Shown here: positions 24,690-32,939 of the stretch, piece by piece
How the letters are laid out: the number at the start of each line of letters is the position of its first letter
Position numbering within the stretch: position 1 is the first letter of the stretch
The notes under the pieces: generated by a model
Told to the model about the DNA's origin: nothing
The model's input: only the letters and a program-made list of their open reading frames with translations
Database searches by the model: none
Made by a program: the position numbers and the translations under genes
Source: Roseovarius confluentis
GTDB lineage: Bacteria > Pseudomonadota > Alphaproteobacteria > Rhodobacterales > Rhodobacteraceae
NCBI RefSeq assembly: GCF_002917925.1
Contig: NZ_PPFE01000005.1
Span: 124,001 to 188,000, forward strand
Length of the DNA: 64,000 nucleotides
Reading direction: 5' to 3'

Positions 24690-24768
24690 CTGGGGCAGGC
24701 ACGCCAGACGTGCCATTTGCGCGAAATCCCCGTTGCCCCTAACATCGCGGAACGGGAGGACAGGCACG

Positions 24769-25725
24769 CTGGACAAGAAAACCCATATCGACAAGGTCGT
24801 GAGCGCGGTCAATTCGCCCTCTGCCGCCGCGCGCTCGGCGCTGGCGGCCTCGTGGCACCGCTCGATGGAGCGGCACGGACTGGATCCCGCTGCCCCCGCG
24901 CAGGGCCAGCGCGTCGATCACAGCGTCGTGGACGAAAGCCGCGCACGGCTCGACCGCTTCATGACCATCGCCGCCCCCAAGCTCGATCAGCTCTTCGGCC
25001 TTGTCGGCCTTTCCGGCTGCGGCGTGCTCCTGACCGATGAAAGCGGCATCATCCTCGACCAGCGCTGTTCCGACGGCGACCGTACGACCTTCGAGGACTG
25101 GGGCCTGACCGTCGGCGCCGACTGGAGCGAGGCCGCCGAGGGCACCAACGGGATCGGCACCTGCCTGACCGAGAAGCGCCGCATCACCATACACCGCGAC
25201 GATCACTTCCTTGCCCGCAACATCGGCATGAGCTGCATGGACGCGCCGATCTTCGGCCCCGACGGCGGACTTCTGGCCGCGCTCGATGTCTCCTCGGCGC
25301 GCGTCGACCAGACCGAGGCCTATAACCGTTTGATCGCCGCCATGGTCGACCAGACTGCCCACGCGATCGAGGCGGATTTCTTCCGCGCCTCCTATCCCAA
25401 GGCCCGCATCGTCGTCGCCGATTCGGCCGACGGCGGCGCGGCGACCCTCTTGGCCGTGGATGGCGACGACATCGTGGTGGGTGCCACCCGCGAAGCCCGC
25501 AAGGCGCTTGGCCTCTCGCCCAGCGGCACGTTCACGCCGCGTCCGGCATCGGACATTTTTGGCCGCGAGGACGGCCCCCGCGGCTTCGAGAAGGCCGAGC
25601 GCGCCGCCGTCGTCCGCGCCCTGACCCGTGCCAATGGCAACGTGTCCGAGGCCGCCCGCGCTCTGGGAATAGGCCGCGCCACCCTCTATCGCCGCATGAA
25701 ACGGCTGGGTCTGGACGACACCTGA
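24769..25725 (+). CDS. GAF-domain, Fis-type transcriptional regulator (AcoR-like without AAA domain)
   Basis: About 318 residues. A GAF sensor domain covers roughly 60-210 (GLSGCGVLLTDESG, AEGTNGIGTCL). The C-terminus is a Fis-type helix-turn-helix (ANGNVSEAARALGIGRATLY). The central sigma-54 AAA domain of AcoR is absent, so it should not remodel sigma-54 polymerase. GGGAGGA lies 8 bases before a CTG at 24769, which would give LDKKTHIDKVVSAV and fits the family N-terminus; GTG 24799 is the nearest usual start codon. It probably controls the aldehyde dehydrogenase downstream through the palindrome at 25733. Confidence 0.85.
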   Translation: MDKKTHIDKVVSAVNSPSAAARSALAASWHRSMERHGLDPAAPAQGQRVDHSVVDESRARLDRFMTIAAPKLDQLFGLVGLSGCGVLLTDESGIILDQRCSDGDRTTFEDWGLTVGADWSEAAEGTNGIGTCLTEKRRITIHRDDHFLARNIGMSCMDAPIFGPDGGLLAALDVSSARVDQTEAYNRLIAAMVDQTAHAIEADFFRASYPKARIVVADSADGGAATLLAVDGDDIVVGATREARKALGLSPSGTFTPRPASDIFGREDGPRGFEKAERAAVVRALTRANGNVSEAARALGIGRATLYRRMKRLGLDDT

Positions 25726-25732
25726 CCGCACC

Positions 25733-25750
25733 TGTCTCAGTTCTGAGACA
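25733..25750 (+). promoter_or_regulatory. Palindromic operator upstream of the aldehyde dehydrogenase
   Basis: TGTCTCAG-TT-CTGAGACA: two perfect 8-base arms around a 2-base centre, located 8 bases after the regulator gene and about 110 bases before the dehydrogenase start. The position and symmetry fit the binding site of a Fis-type homodimer, most simply the adjacent regulator. Confidence 0.65.
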
Positions 25751-25858
25751 CAAGCGCCCTATCACCGTTTGACCCCCTCCTGACGAATCGCCTCGCACAC
25801 GGCACCCCTGTCCTCACGACTTCGGGCGGAGGACCCGAGGCGACCAGGAGGAACCAAC

Positions 25859-27379
25859 ATGAACGAACTCACGCAACTCTCGGCGGAATTCCAATCGCCG
25901 TTCAAATCCCGCTACGACAACTTCATCGGCGGCAAATTCACCCCACCCGTGAACGGCAAGTATTTCGACAACGTGACCCCGATCACCGGCCAGGCGGTCT
26001 GTGAAATCGCCCGGTCCGACGCCGCCGACGTGGACCTGGCGCTCGACGCCGCCCATGCCGCGAAAGACGCCTGGGGTCGCACTTCGGCCACCGAACGCGC
26101 CAACATCCTGCTCAAGGTCGCCGACCGGATCGAGGAAAACCTCGACCTGATCGCGGTGGCCGAGACATGGGACAACGGCAAGCCGATCCGCGAGACTGTC
26201 AACGCCGATATCCCGCTCGCCGTCGACCACTTCCGCTATTTCGCCAGCGTCCTGCGCGGACAGGAAGGCGCGATGTCCGAGATCGACGCCGACACTGTGG
26301 CCTATCACTATCACGAGCCGCTGGGCGTCGTGGGCCAGATCATCCCGTGGAACTTCTCGGTTCTGATGGCCGCGTGGAAACTTGCGCCTGCGCTGGCCGC
26401 CGGCAATTGCATCGTCCTGAAACCGGCGGAACAGACCCCCGCCGCGATCATGGTGCTGATGGAGGTCATCGCCGATCTTCTGCCCGATGGCGTGCTGAAC
26501 ATCGTCAACGGCTACGGCGCCGAGGTGGGCGCGGCGCTCGCGAAATCCAACCGCATCGCCAAGATCGCCTTCACCGGCTCCACCCAGACCGGCCGCACTA
26601 TCATGCAATACGCGACCGAGAACCTCATCCCGGTCACGCTGGAACTGGGCGGCAAGTCCCCCAATATCTTCTTCTCCGATGTCATGGCCAAGGACGACGC
26701 CTTTCTCGACAAGGCAATCGAGGGCTTCGTGCTCTTCGCCTTCAACCAGGGCGAGGTCTGCACCTGCCCCAGCCGCGCCCTGATCCAGGAAGACATCTAT
26801 GAAGAGTTCATCGCCCGCGCCATCGAACGGGTGAAAGCCATCAAGCAGGGCGATCCTCGCCTGATGGACACGATGGTCGGCGCCCAGGCCAGCCGCGAAC
26901 AACAGGACAAGATCCTCAGCTACCTTCAAATCGGTGTCGAGGAAGGCGCCGAGGTGCTCGCCGGCGGTGCGGCGGCGCAGATGGACGGCGAACTGTCCGA
27001 AGGCTACTACATCCAGCCGACCATCCTGAAGGGCCACAACAAGATGCGCGTCTTCCAGGAAGAGATCTTCGGCCCGGTCGTCTCTGTCACAACCTTCAAG
27101 GACGAGGCCGAGGCGCTGGCGCTGGCCAATGACACCATCTACGGTCTTGGCGCCGGTGTATGGTCGCGCGACGCGAACACCTGCTACCGTTTCGGGCGCG
27201 GCATCCAGGCCGGGCGCGTCTGGGTCAACAACTACCACGCCTACCCGGCCCACGCGGCCTTTGGCGGCTACAAGCAATCCGGCATCGGGCGCGAGAACCA
27301 CAAGATGATGCTCGATCACTACCAGCAAACCAAGAACATGCTGGTCAGCTACAACCCCAACAAGCTGGGTTTCTTTTAA
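25859..27379 (+). CDS. NAD-dependent aldehyde dehydrogenase (ExaC/AldB-like)
   Basis: 506 residues, oxidising acetaldehyde or similar short aldehydes to acids. Key residues: [20 protein letters not shown] (cofactor site), FTGST, the general base Glu in LELGGKSPN near 265, and the nucleophile Cys in GEVCTCPSR near 300-305. The C-terminal [11 protein letters not shown] is standard. AGGAGG precedes the ATG. Regulator plus aldehyde dehydrogenase is the arrangement known from alcohol oxidation systems. Confidence 0.94.
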   Translation: MNELTQLSAEFQSPFKSRYDNFIGGKFTPPVNGKYFDNVTPITGQAVCEIARSDAADVDLALDAAHAAKDAWGRTSATERANILLKVADRIEENLDLIAVAETWDNGKPIRETVNADIPLAVDHFRYFASVLRGQEGAMSEIDADTVAYHYHEPLGVVGQIIPWNFSVLMAAWKLAPALAAGNCIVLKPAEQTPAAIMVLMEVIADLLPDGVLNIVNGYGAEVGAALAKSNRIAKIAFTGSTQTGRTIMQYATENLIPVTLELGGKSPNIFFSDVMAKDDAFLDKAIEGFVLFAFNQGEVCTCPSRALIQEDIYEEFIARAIERVKAIKQGDPRLMDTMVGAQASREQQDKILSYLQIGVEEGAEVLAGGAAAQMDGELSEGYYIQPTILKGHNKMRVFQEEIFGPVVSVTTFKDEAEALALANDTIYGLGAGVWSRDANTCYRFGRGIQAGRVWVNNYHAYPAHAAFGGYKQSGIGRENHKMMLDHYQQTKNMLVSYNPNKLGFF

Positions 27380-27422
27380 GGCAGGGTTCGGGGCGGCACA
27401 GCGTGTCGCCCCTTGTTCCATG

Positions 27423-27647
27423 TCAGGTCAGGTACCGCGCCACCACCTGGACAAAGACGTTGGGGATCTCGTTGATATCGTATCCGCCCGGCTTGTTCCC
27501 AACCGCCCAGAACACCATCAGCCCCGACGAGATGATCGTAATCGCCGCAACCCGCGGCGCATGCCCGTCAGACAGTGCCGACAGGATCGACGGGATTGAA
27601 AAAACGCCCAGAACCAGGCCGATGATGAAAATAAGATCGGGATCCAT
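27423..27647 (-). CDS. Small two-span membrane protein
   Basis: 74 residues: MDPDLIFIIGLVLGVFSIPS opens the first helix and AAITIISSGLMVFWAVGN the second, and the tail ends FVQVVARYLT. GGAGG lies about 9 bases before the ATG. No family name recognised. It follows pyk by 46 bases on the same strand. Confidence 0.7.
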   Translation of the reverse strand: MDPDLIFIIGLVLGVFSIPSILSALSDGHAPRVAAITIISSGLMVFWAVGNKPGGYDINEIPNVFVQVVARYLT

Positions 27648-27663
27648 TTCAAAGATCCTCCAT

Positions 27664-27695
27664 GAACTGCTCTGCGCAATAGTATAGCGCAGTTC
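27664..27695 (-). terminator. Hairpin at the end of pyk
   Basis: Arms GAACTGC and GCAGTTC (27664-27670 with 27689-27695) plus an inner GCGC pairing enclose a short AT-rich loop. It overlaps the pyk stop codon. There is no T tract, so it may be a weak terminator or a processing or stability structure between pyk and the small membrane gene. Confidence 0.45.
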
Positions 27696-29139
27696 AGTCC
27701 TGGTCGGTCGAAGAAAGTTCCTTTTGGTTACAAGGCGCTACCCGCAGGATATTGGTGGTCCCCGGCACGTTGAACGGCACGCCCGCAGTCACGATCACAA
27801 GGTCGTCCTCGGTGGCATAGCCTTGTTTCAGCGCCGCGCGCGTGGCGTTCTGCACCGCCATCTTGAACCGCGTCAGTTCGGGCGTCATCACGCAATCCGT
27901 CCCCCAGTTCAGGGTTAGGCGCCGCGCGGTTTCGCGCACGTTCGTCATCGCGATGATCGGCACGCGCGGCCGCTCCCGCGCGGTCAACAGCGCGGTTGTC
28001 CCGCTTTGCGTGTAACAACAGATCGCCGCGACCTGCGTTGTCTCCGCAATTTCCCGCGCGGCGGCGACGATGCCATCGGCCACCGTGGTCCGGTCCGCCT
28101 TGCGCGAGGCTTCGATGATCTCGGTATAGGTCGGGTCGTCCTCGACCTCTTGTGCCACGTTGTCCATCGTCTGCACTGCCTCTACGGGATAGTCGCCCGC
28201 CGCCGATTCCGCCGACAGCATGATCGCGTCCGCCCCTTCGTAGATCGCGGTCGCCACGTCGCTGACCTCGGCCCGCGTCGGCATCGGGCTTGCGATCATC
28301 GATTCCAGCATCTGCGTGGCGATGATCACCGGCTTGGCCGCGGCCCGGCACTTGCGCACCATGCGCTTTTGCAACGGCGGCACGTTCTGCACGGGCAGTT
28401 CCACGCCCAGATCGCCCCGCGCCACCATGATGCCGTCCACCTCGTCCAGGATCTCGTCGAAATCGGTCACCGCAGAGGGTTTTTCCACCTTCACCATGAT
28501 CGCCGCCCGTCCGCGCACCAGCGCGCTGGCCTCGATCACGTCCCGTGCCCGTTGCACGAAACTCAGCGCCAGCCAGTCCACCCCCAGCTCGCAGGCGAAT
28601 TCCAGGTCGTCGCGGTCTTTCTCTGTCAGCGCCGCCAGCGGCAGCACCACGTCCGGCACGTTCACACCCTTGCGGTCGGAAATCGTGCCGCCGGTAATCA
28701 CCTCGGTTTCGGCAAAGTCAGTGCCGCATTTCGTCACCTTCAGGCGAATCTTGCCATCGTTCACCAACAGCCGCGCACCGGGCTTCAGCGCCTGGAAAAT
28801 CTCGGGATGCGGCAGGTTCACCCGGTCGATCGTCCCTTTCGCCTCGTCCAGGTCCAGCCGGAAAGACGCGCCTTCCTCAAGCTCTTCCGACCCGTTCTCG
28901 AACGGCCCCACGCGCAGCTTCGGCCCCTGAAGGTCGGCCAGGATTGCGATCGGGCTGTCCATCTCCTCTTCGACACGGCGGATGATCTCGTGCTTGGCGC
29001 GAATATCGTCCTGCGTGCCGTGGCTCATGTTCAGCCGGAACACGTCCGCCCCCGCTTCGTGCAGCGCGCGGATGGTTTCATAGGTCTCCGATGCCGGGCC
29101 CAGGGTGGCCACGATCTTCACGTTGCGATGGCGTCTCAT
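27694..29139 (-). CDS. pyk: Pyruvate kinase
   Basis: 481 residues converting phosphoenolpyruvate and ADP to pyruvate and ATP. Signatures: KIVATLGPAS and FRLNMSHG at the N-terminus, ILADLQGPKLR, then IMVKVEKPSAV (the active-site Lys region) and IMVARGDLGVELP. The CceR-like operator at 29169 lies 30 bases upstream of the start, suggesting control with other central-carbon genes. Confidence 0.97.
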   Translation of the reverse strand: MRRHRNVKIVATLGPASETYETIRALHEAGADVFRLNMSHGTQDDIRAKHEIIRRVEEEMDSPIAILADLQGPKLRVGPFENGSEELEEGASFRLDLDEAKGTIDRVNLPHPEIFQALKPGARLLVNDGKIRLKVTKCGTDFAETEVITGGTISDRKGVNVPDVVLPLAALTEKDRDDLEFACELGVDWLALSFVQRARDVIEASALVRGRAAIMVKVEKPSAVTDFDEILDEVDGIMVARGDLGVELPVQNVPPLQKRMVRKCRAAAKPVIIATQMLESMIASPMPTRAEVSDVATAIYEGADAIMLSAESAAGDYPVEAVQTMDNVAQEVEDDPTYTEIIEASRKADRTTVADGIVAAAREIAETTQVAAICCYTQSGTTALLTARERPRVPIIAMTNVRETARRLTLNWGTDCVMTPELTRFKMAVQNATRAALKQGYATEDDLVIVTAGVPFNVPGTTNILRVAPCNQKELSSTDQD

Positions 29140-29168
29140 GTCTGTCCTTACCTTTATGTTCAGCTTGC

Positions 29169-29180
29169 GTTAGCGCTAAA
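29169..29180. promoter_or_regulatory. CceR-like LacI-family operator before pyk
   Basis: TTAGCGCTAA at 29170-29179 is a perfect palindrome inside GTTAGCGCTAAAC. This matches, as I recall it, the motif of CceR, the LacI-family regulator of central carbon metabolism in Rhodobacter sphaeroides, whose targets include glycolytic genes. Confidence 0.6.
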
Positions 29181-29256
29181 CTTACAGAGGGTTTATTACC
29201 CAATTCCCATTTCCTGACAACTGACATAAAAGTGGTGGTCAAGAGATGACATCACC

Positions 29257-30027
29257 ATGACATATCGACCGTTTTTTACAGAAGGGGCAAATCGTCCCTC
29301 CCGCTGGCTCGTGACCTGCGATCATGCCGCCAACACCGTTCCGCCCTTCGTGAACGGCGGCTCGCTCGGGCTCGATCCGGCGGACATGGCGCGCCATATC
29401 GCCTATGATCCGGGCGCCGCCGGGGTTGCGCGTGCGTTGGCCCGTGCGCTCGGCGCACCGTGCATCATGACCAACTTCTCCCGGCTCGTGATCGACCCCA
29501 ACCGGGGCGAGGATGACCCGACCCTCGTGATGAAACTCTATGACGGGACCATCATTCCCGCCAACCGCCATGTCGGCCCGGCCGATATCGAACAGCGGCT
29601 AAACGCCTTGTATAGACCCTATCACAGCGAATTGGCCCGCATGGCGGCACGGCAGGACGACACGATCATCGTCTCGATCCACTCCTTCACCCGCCAGCTT
29701 CAGGGCCGCCCGCCGCGGCCCTGGCACATCGGCGTGCTCTATGCCACGGACGAGCGCCTGACCCGTCCGCTGATCAATCGAATGGCGCAAGAAACAGACA
29801 TCTGCGTGGGCGAGAACGAGCCCTATGGCGGCCACCTGCCCGGCGACGCCATCGCCCGTCACGGCATCGCCTATCAGCGTCTCAATGCCCTGATAGAACT
29901 GCGCAACGACCTCATCATCAGCGAAGACCAGCAAACCGCCTGGGCCAATCGCCTTGCTCCCATGCTGATTGAAGCGGCTGGTCATGCCGGTGCCGAATTA
30001 GAGGCTGTATCACCTCAACCGGGCTGA
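29257..30027 (+). CDS. N-formylglutamate amidohydrolase family protein
   Basis: 256 residues of the zinc-dependent N-formylglutamate deformylase family. Landmarks are VTCDHAANTVP near residue 20, HIAYDPGAAGVARALA near 48, SRLVIDPNRGEDDP near 75, IVSIHSFTR near 130 and EPYGGHLPGD near 188. It would release glutamate or a similar amino acid from an N-acyl form. The start codon region has AAGAG about 10 bases upstream. Being near the N-acetyl-D-glutamate genes, it could act on N-acylated glutamate, which is inference. Confidence 0.88.
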   Translation: MTYRPFFTEGANRPSRWLVTCDHAANTVPPFVNGGSLGLDPADMARHIAYDPGAAGVARALARALGAPCIMTNFSRLVIDPNRGEDDPTLVMKLYDGTIIPANRHVGPADIEQRLNALYRPYHSELARMAARQDDTIIVSIHSFTRQLQGRPPRPWHIGVLYATDERLTRPLINRMAQETDICVGENEPYGGHLPGDAIARHGIAYQRLNALIELRNDLIISEDQQTAWANRLAPMLIEAAGHAGAELEAVSPQPG

Positions 30028-30075
30028 TTCACTTCAACCGCCCTCACGCTCATCCCTCACGTCAGGAGACGCCCC

Positions 30076-30417
30076 GTGCCGCACATCATCATCGAACATT
30101 CCGGCGGATTGGAAGACAGCCACGACCTTCAGGCGCTTTGCGGCGACCTTTGGGAAAAATTCGCGGGTCACCATAGCGTCAGCGCACCCGACACCGTGCG
30201 CACCCGCACCATCGCCGCCACCGCCTCGCGCATCGGGGTCGAGCCACAAACCTTCGCCCACGCCACGCTCCTCCTCCTGCCCGGCCGCAGTGACGCTGTC
30301 CGTGCCGAACTGGCGCAACTGACGCTCGACACGCTTCAGGCCCACCTGCCGGACGTCGGCAGCCTGACCGTCCGGTTGGATGATATCCAACAGCCCTATA
30401 TGAAGCGTATGCTCTGA
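30076..30417 (+). CDS. 5-carboxymethyl-2-hydroxymuconate isomerase family protein
   Basis: 113 residues of the CHMI branch of the tautomerase superfamily. MPHIIIEHSGGLE carries the N-terminal Pro catalyst that follows the removed Met. The start is GTG 30076 with AGGAGA 6 bases upstream. The family acts in homoprotocatechuate degradation, but no other gene of that pathway is present, so the substrate is open. Confidence 0.85.
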   Translation: MPHIIIEHSGGLEDSHDLQALCGDLWEKFAGHHSVSAPDTVRTRTIAATASRIGVEPQTFAHATLLLLPGRSDAVRAELAQLTLDTLQAHLPDVGSLTVRLDDIQQPYMKRML

Positions 30418-30438
30418 CTCAAAAAGGAGACCCCGGAA

Positions 30439-30753
30439 ATGGACGATCAAACCCGCATCGAACTTGAGGCCGCCGCGTTCCGCACCCTGCGTGAACACCT
30501 GATGGAAAAACGCACCGACGTGCAGAACATCGACATGATGAACCTCGCCGGCTTCTGCCGCAATTGCCTCAGCCGCTGGTACCAGGAAGCCGCGAACGAG
30601 CGCGGCATCGACATGACCAAGGACGAGGCGCGCGAAATCTTCTACGGTATGACGATGGACGAGTGGAAAGCCAACTATCAGACCGACGCCTCGGACGACA
30701 AGAAAGCGGCGTTCGACAAGTCCTTTGCCGAAAACGTGGGCTCCAAGACCTGA
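30439..30753 (+). CDS. DUF1244 family protein
   Basis: 104 residues matching DUF1244: AAAFRTLREHL near the N-terminus, MNLAGFCRNCLSRWYQEAA near 35-53 with a C-x2-C pair, then EIFYGMTMDEWKANYQ. Small, soluble and widely conserved in Proteobacteria, with no known function. AAGGAGA precedes the ATG. It follows the isomerase gene by 21 bases. Confidence 0.9.
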   Translation: MDDQTRIELEAAAFRTLREHLMEKRTDVQNIDMMNLAGFCRNCLSRWYQEAANERGIDMTKDEAREIFYGMTMDEWKANYQTDASDDKKAAFDKSFAENVGSKT

Positions 30754-30759
30754 GGTCAT

Positions 30760-30935
30760 GAGGCCCGCCCGCGAGATGCTGTCGCACTTCAACAACGCCG
30801 GCGCGGGCCATATCGGCCTCACCCATGTCCCCACGCAGGGCGGTCTTGTCTGCGGGCCAGATCGACCCCGGTGCCAAGCGCTTCGAAGGACGGGAACGCT
30901 GCTTCATCGGTCAGATCGGCCCCAGAGCACCGGAC
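30760..30935 (+). pseudogene. Remnant of a class V aminotransferase
   Basis: Three family-specific pieces lie close together out of proper spacing: HFNNAGAG (normally near residue 25), IGLTHVPTQGGLV (normally near 175) and, one frame over, AKRFEGRERCFIGQIG (normally near 290). Together they describe a cysteine-desulfurase-like PLP enzyme that has lost most of its length by internal deletions and a frameshift. No intact copy is seen in the window. Confidence 0.7.
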
Positions 30936-31035
30936 GGTCGGTCAACGAACGCGATTTGCGGATTATACCGTCGCGATACCACCCAGATACCGACGCGATA
31001 CCGACGTGGGTTTCCAGCGTCAACCTTCGATTCGC

Positions 31036-31893
31036 TCAGACCGCGACTTTCCGGCTTTCCTCGATGTAGATTTCCCGCAACCGCGTCGCCACCGTGCCGG
31101 GCGTCCCGTCGCCAAGAGCCACACCGTCGACTTCCACCACCGGCATGACGAAGGCACTGGCCGAGGTGACGAACGCCTCGTCGGCCGCCTTGGCCTCGTC
31201 GACGCTGAAATTCCGTTCCTCCACCTGCATTTGCGCCTCTTCGGCAAAGCGCAGCACGGCGGCCCGGGTGATCCCGTGCAGGATGTCGTTCGACAGCGCG
31301 CGGGTGATGATCTTGCCGTCCTTGACGATATAGGCGTTGTTCGAGGTGCCCTCGGTCACGAACCCGTCCTGCACCATCCACGCGTCATCGCAACCGGCTT
31401 TCTTGGCCATCATCTTGCCCATCGACGGATACAGAAGCTGCGTCGTCTTGATGTCCCGACGGCCCCAGCGCATGTCCTCTACAGTGATGATCTTGATACC
31501 TTTTTTCGCCACGGGGTTATCCGCCAGCCCGGGCTTCGACTGGGTGAACAGAACCACGGTCGGCGGCGTGTCGGGATCGGGATAGGCAAAGTCCCGGTCG
31601 CGAGGCGCACCCCGCGTGATCTGCAGGTAGACAAGACCGTCCTCGATCTCGTTCACCCGCACCAGCTCGCGGTGGATGTCCAGCAGATCATCCAGCACCG
31701 CCGGGTGCGGCATGTCCAGCTCGTCCAGCGACCGTTGTAGACGGCGATTGTGACCCTCGAAATCGATCAGCTTGCCGCCCAGCACGCTGGTCACCTCGTA
31801 CACCCCGTCCCCCATCAGGAACGCCCGGTCGAAAATCGAGATTTTCGCTTCATTCTCGGGCAGGTAATCGCCATTCACATACACGGTCCGCAT
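31036..31893 (-). CDS. dat: D-amino acid aminotransferase
   Basis: 285-residue class IV PLP aminotransferase (fold type IV). FDRAFLMGDGVYEVTSV near residue 25, KTTQLLYPSMGKMMAKKAG with the PLP Lys near 148, and DGFVTEGTSNNAYIVKDG near 180 are typical of D-alanine aminotransferase. It moves amino groups between D-amino acids and 2-oxo acids, giving or consuming D-glutamate. The start may be ATG 31899 (ATGA overlap with dgcA) or ATG 31893. It is downstream of dgcA in the same unit. Confidence 0.9.
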   Translation of the reverse strand: MRTVYVNGDYLPENEAKISIFDRAFLMGDGVYEVTSVLGGKLIDFEGHNRRLQRSLDELDMPHPAVLDDLLDIHRELVRVNEIEDGLVYLQITRGAPRDRDFAYPDPDTPPTVVLFTQSKPGLADNPVAKKGIKIITVEDMRWGRRDIKTTQLLYPSMGKMMAKKAGCDDAWMVQDGFVTEGTSNNAYIVKDGKIITRALSNDILHGITRAAVLRFAEEAQMQVEERNFSVDEAKAADEAFVTSASAFVMPVVEVDGVALGDGTPGTVATRLREIYIEESRKVAV

Positions 31894-31895
31894 CG

Positions 31896-32861
31896 TCATC
31901 CCCATAGCTTTGCGGTGGGCGGATGCACCCCGGCCGCGTCGAAAATCAAAGGTTCGTCCCGGTCTTCGGCCAACAGAAGCGGGCCGTCAAGGTCGGTCAC
32001 CGTCGCACCCTGCGCCACCAGCACCGCGGGCGCCATCGCAAGGCTCGACCCGATCATGCAGCCCACCATCACGTCATACCCTTCGGCCAGCGCCGCCTCG
32101 CGCAGCGCCAGCGCCTCGGTCAGCCCACCGGTCTTGTCCAGCTTGATGTTCACCATGTCGTATTTGCCCCTCAGCCTGGGCAGGCTAGCGCGGTCGTGAC
32201 AGCTCTCATCCGCGCAGACCGGCACAGGCCGCTCCACGCCCAGCAACGCGTCGTCTTCCCCCGCCGGCAAAGGCTGTTCCACCAGCGCCACGCCCAACCG
32301 CACAAGGTGTGGGGCAAGGTCGGCATAGACTTCGGCACTCCAGCCCTCGTTGGCATCCACGATGATTTTCGCATCGGGCGCGCCGGCACGTACGGCCTCC
32401 AGCCGCGGCATGTCATCGGGCGTGCCCAGCTTGATCTTCAGAAGGGGCCGATGCGCGTTCTTCGCCGCCTGCTCCCGCATCTTTTCCGGGGCATCCAACG
32501 ATAGCGTATAGGCCGTGATCTCAGGCCCCGGCGCGGGCAATCCGGCCAAGTCCCACACCCGCTTTCCGGCCTGTTTCGCCTGCAAATCCCACAGCGCGCA
32601 ATCCACCGCGTTCCGCGCCGCACCAGCCGGTAACAGTCCGTAAAGCTTTTCGCGGGAAACTTCCTCGGGCAGGCTCTCGATCTGCGCCGTCACGCTGTCC
32701 AGCGTCTCATCATACCGCGCATAGGGCACGCATTCGCCCCAGCCGGTGATGCCGCCTTCGGTCACGCGCACGGTCAGGACCTTTGCCTCGGTGCGCGAGC
32801 CCCGGCTGATGGTGAACACCTGCGCCAGTTTGAACACATCGCGCGTCACGGTAATTTGCAT
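31896..32861 (-). CDS. dgcA: N-acetyl-D-glutamate racemase-type enolase superfamily enzyme
   Basis: 321-residue muconate lactonising/dipeptide epimerase-type enzyme. LKIKLG (KxK base), IVDANEGW, VEQPL, CADES (metal ligands) and NIKLDKTGG (second base) are all present. Many databases would call it L-Ala-D/L-Glu epimerase. The adjacent DUF1611 (dgcN) gene supports the alternative assignment, DgcA, which racemises N-acetyl-D-glutamate. The start is ATG 32861, with AGAAGAAGGGG provided by repeat A copy 3; a TTG one codon earlier is unlikely. Confidence 0.85.
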   Translation of the reverse strand: MQITVTRDVFKLAQVFTISRGSRTEAKVLTVRVTEGGITGWGECVPYARYDETLDSVTAQIESLPEEVSREKLYGLLPAGAARNAVDCALWDLQAKQAGKRVWDLAGLPAPGPEITAYTLSLDAPEKMREQAAKNAHRPLLKIKLGTPDDMPRLEAVRAGAPDAKIIVDANEGWSAEVYADLAPHLVRLGVALVEQPLPAGEDDALLGVERPVPVCADESCHDRASLPRLRGKYDMVNIKLDKTGGLTEALALREAALAEGYDVMVGCMIGSSLAMAPAVLVAQGATVTDLDGPLLLAEDRDEPLIFDAAGVHPPTAKLWG

Positions 32862-32873
32862 CAAAAACGGCCC

Positions 32874-32915
32874 CTTCTTCTGGCCATAAATATCCCCGCC
32901 GGAGGCATCCGGCAG
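32874..32915 (-). repeat. Dispersed intergenic repeat A, copy 3
   Basis: Core CTTCTTCTGGCCATAAATAT starts at 32874, then CCCC and a hairpin GCCGGA/TCCGGC (32898-32903 with 32908-32913). On the minus strand it separates dgcN from dgcA and ends in AGAAGAAGGGG, the ribosome-binding site of dgcA. Shortest of the four copies. Confidence 0.7.
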
Positions 32916-32939
32916 ACGCCACCAGCAAGAACGGTTGGA

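Noticed and set aside
24769..25725. Sigma-54-dependent activator
   Set aside because: GAF and Fis domains are present but no AAA+ domain with a GAFTGA motif exists in the frame.
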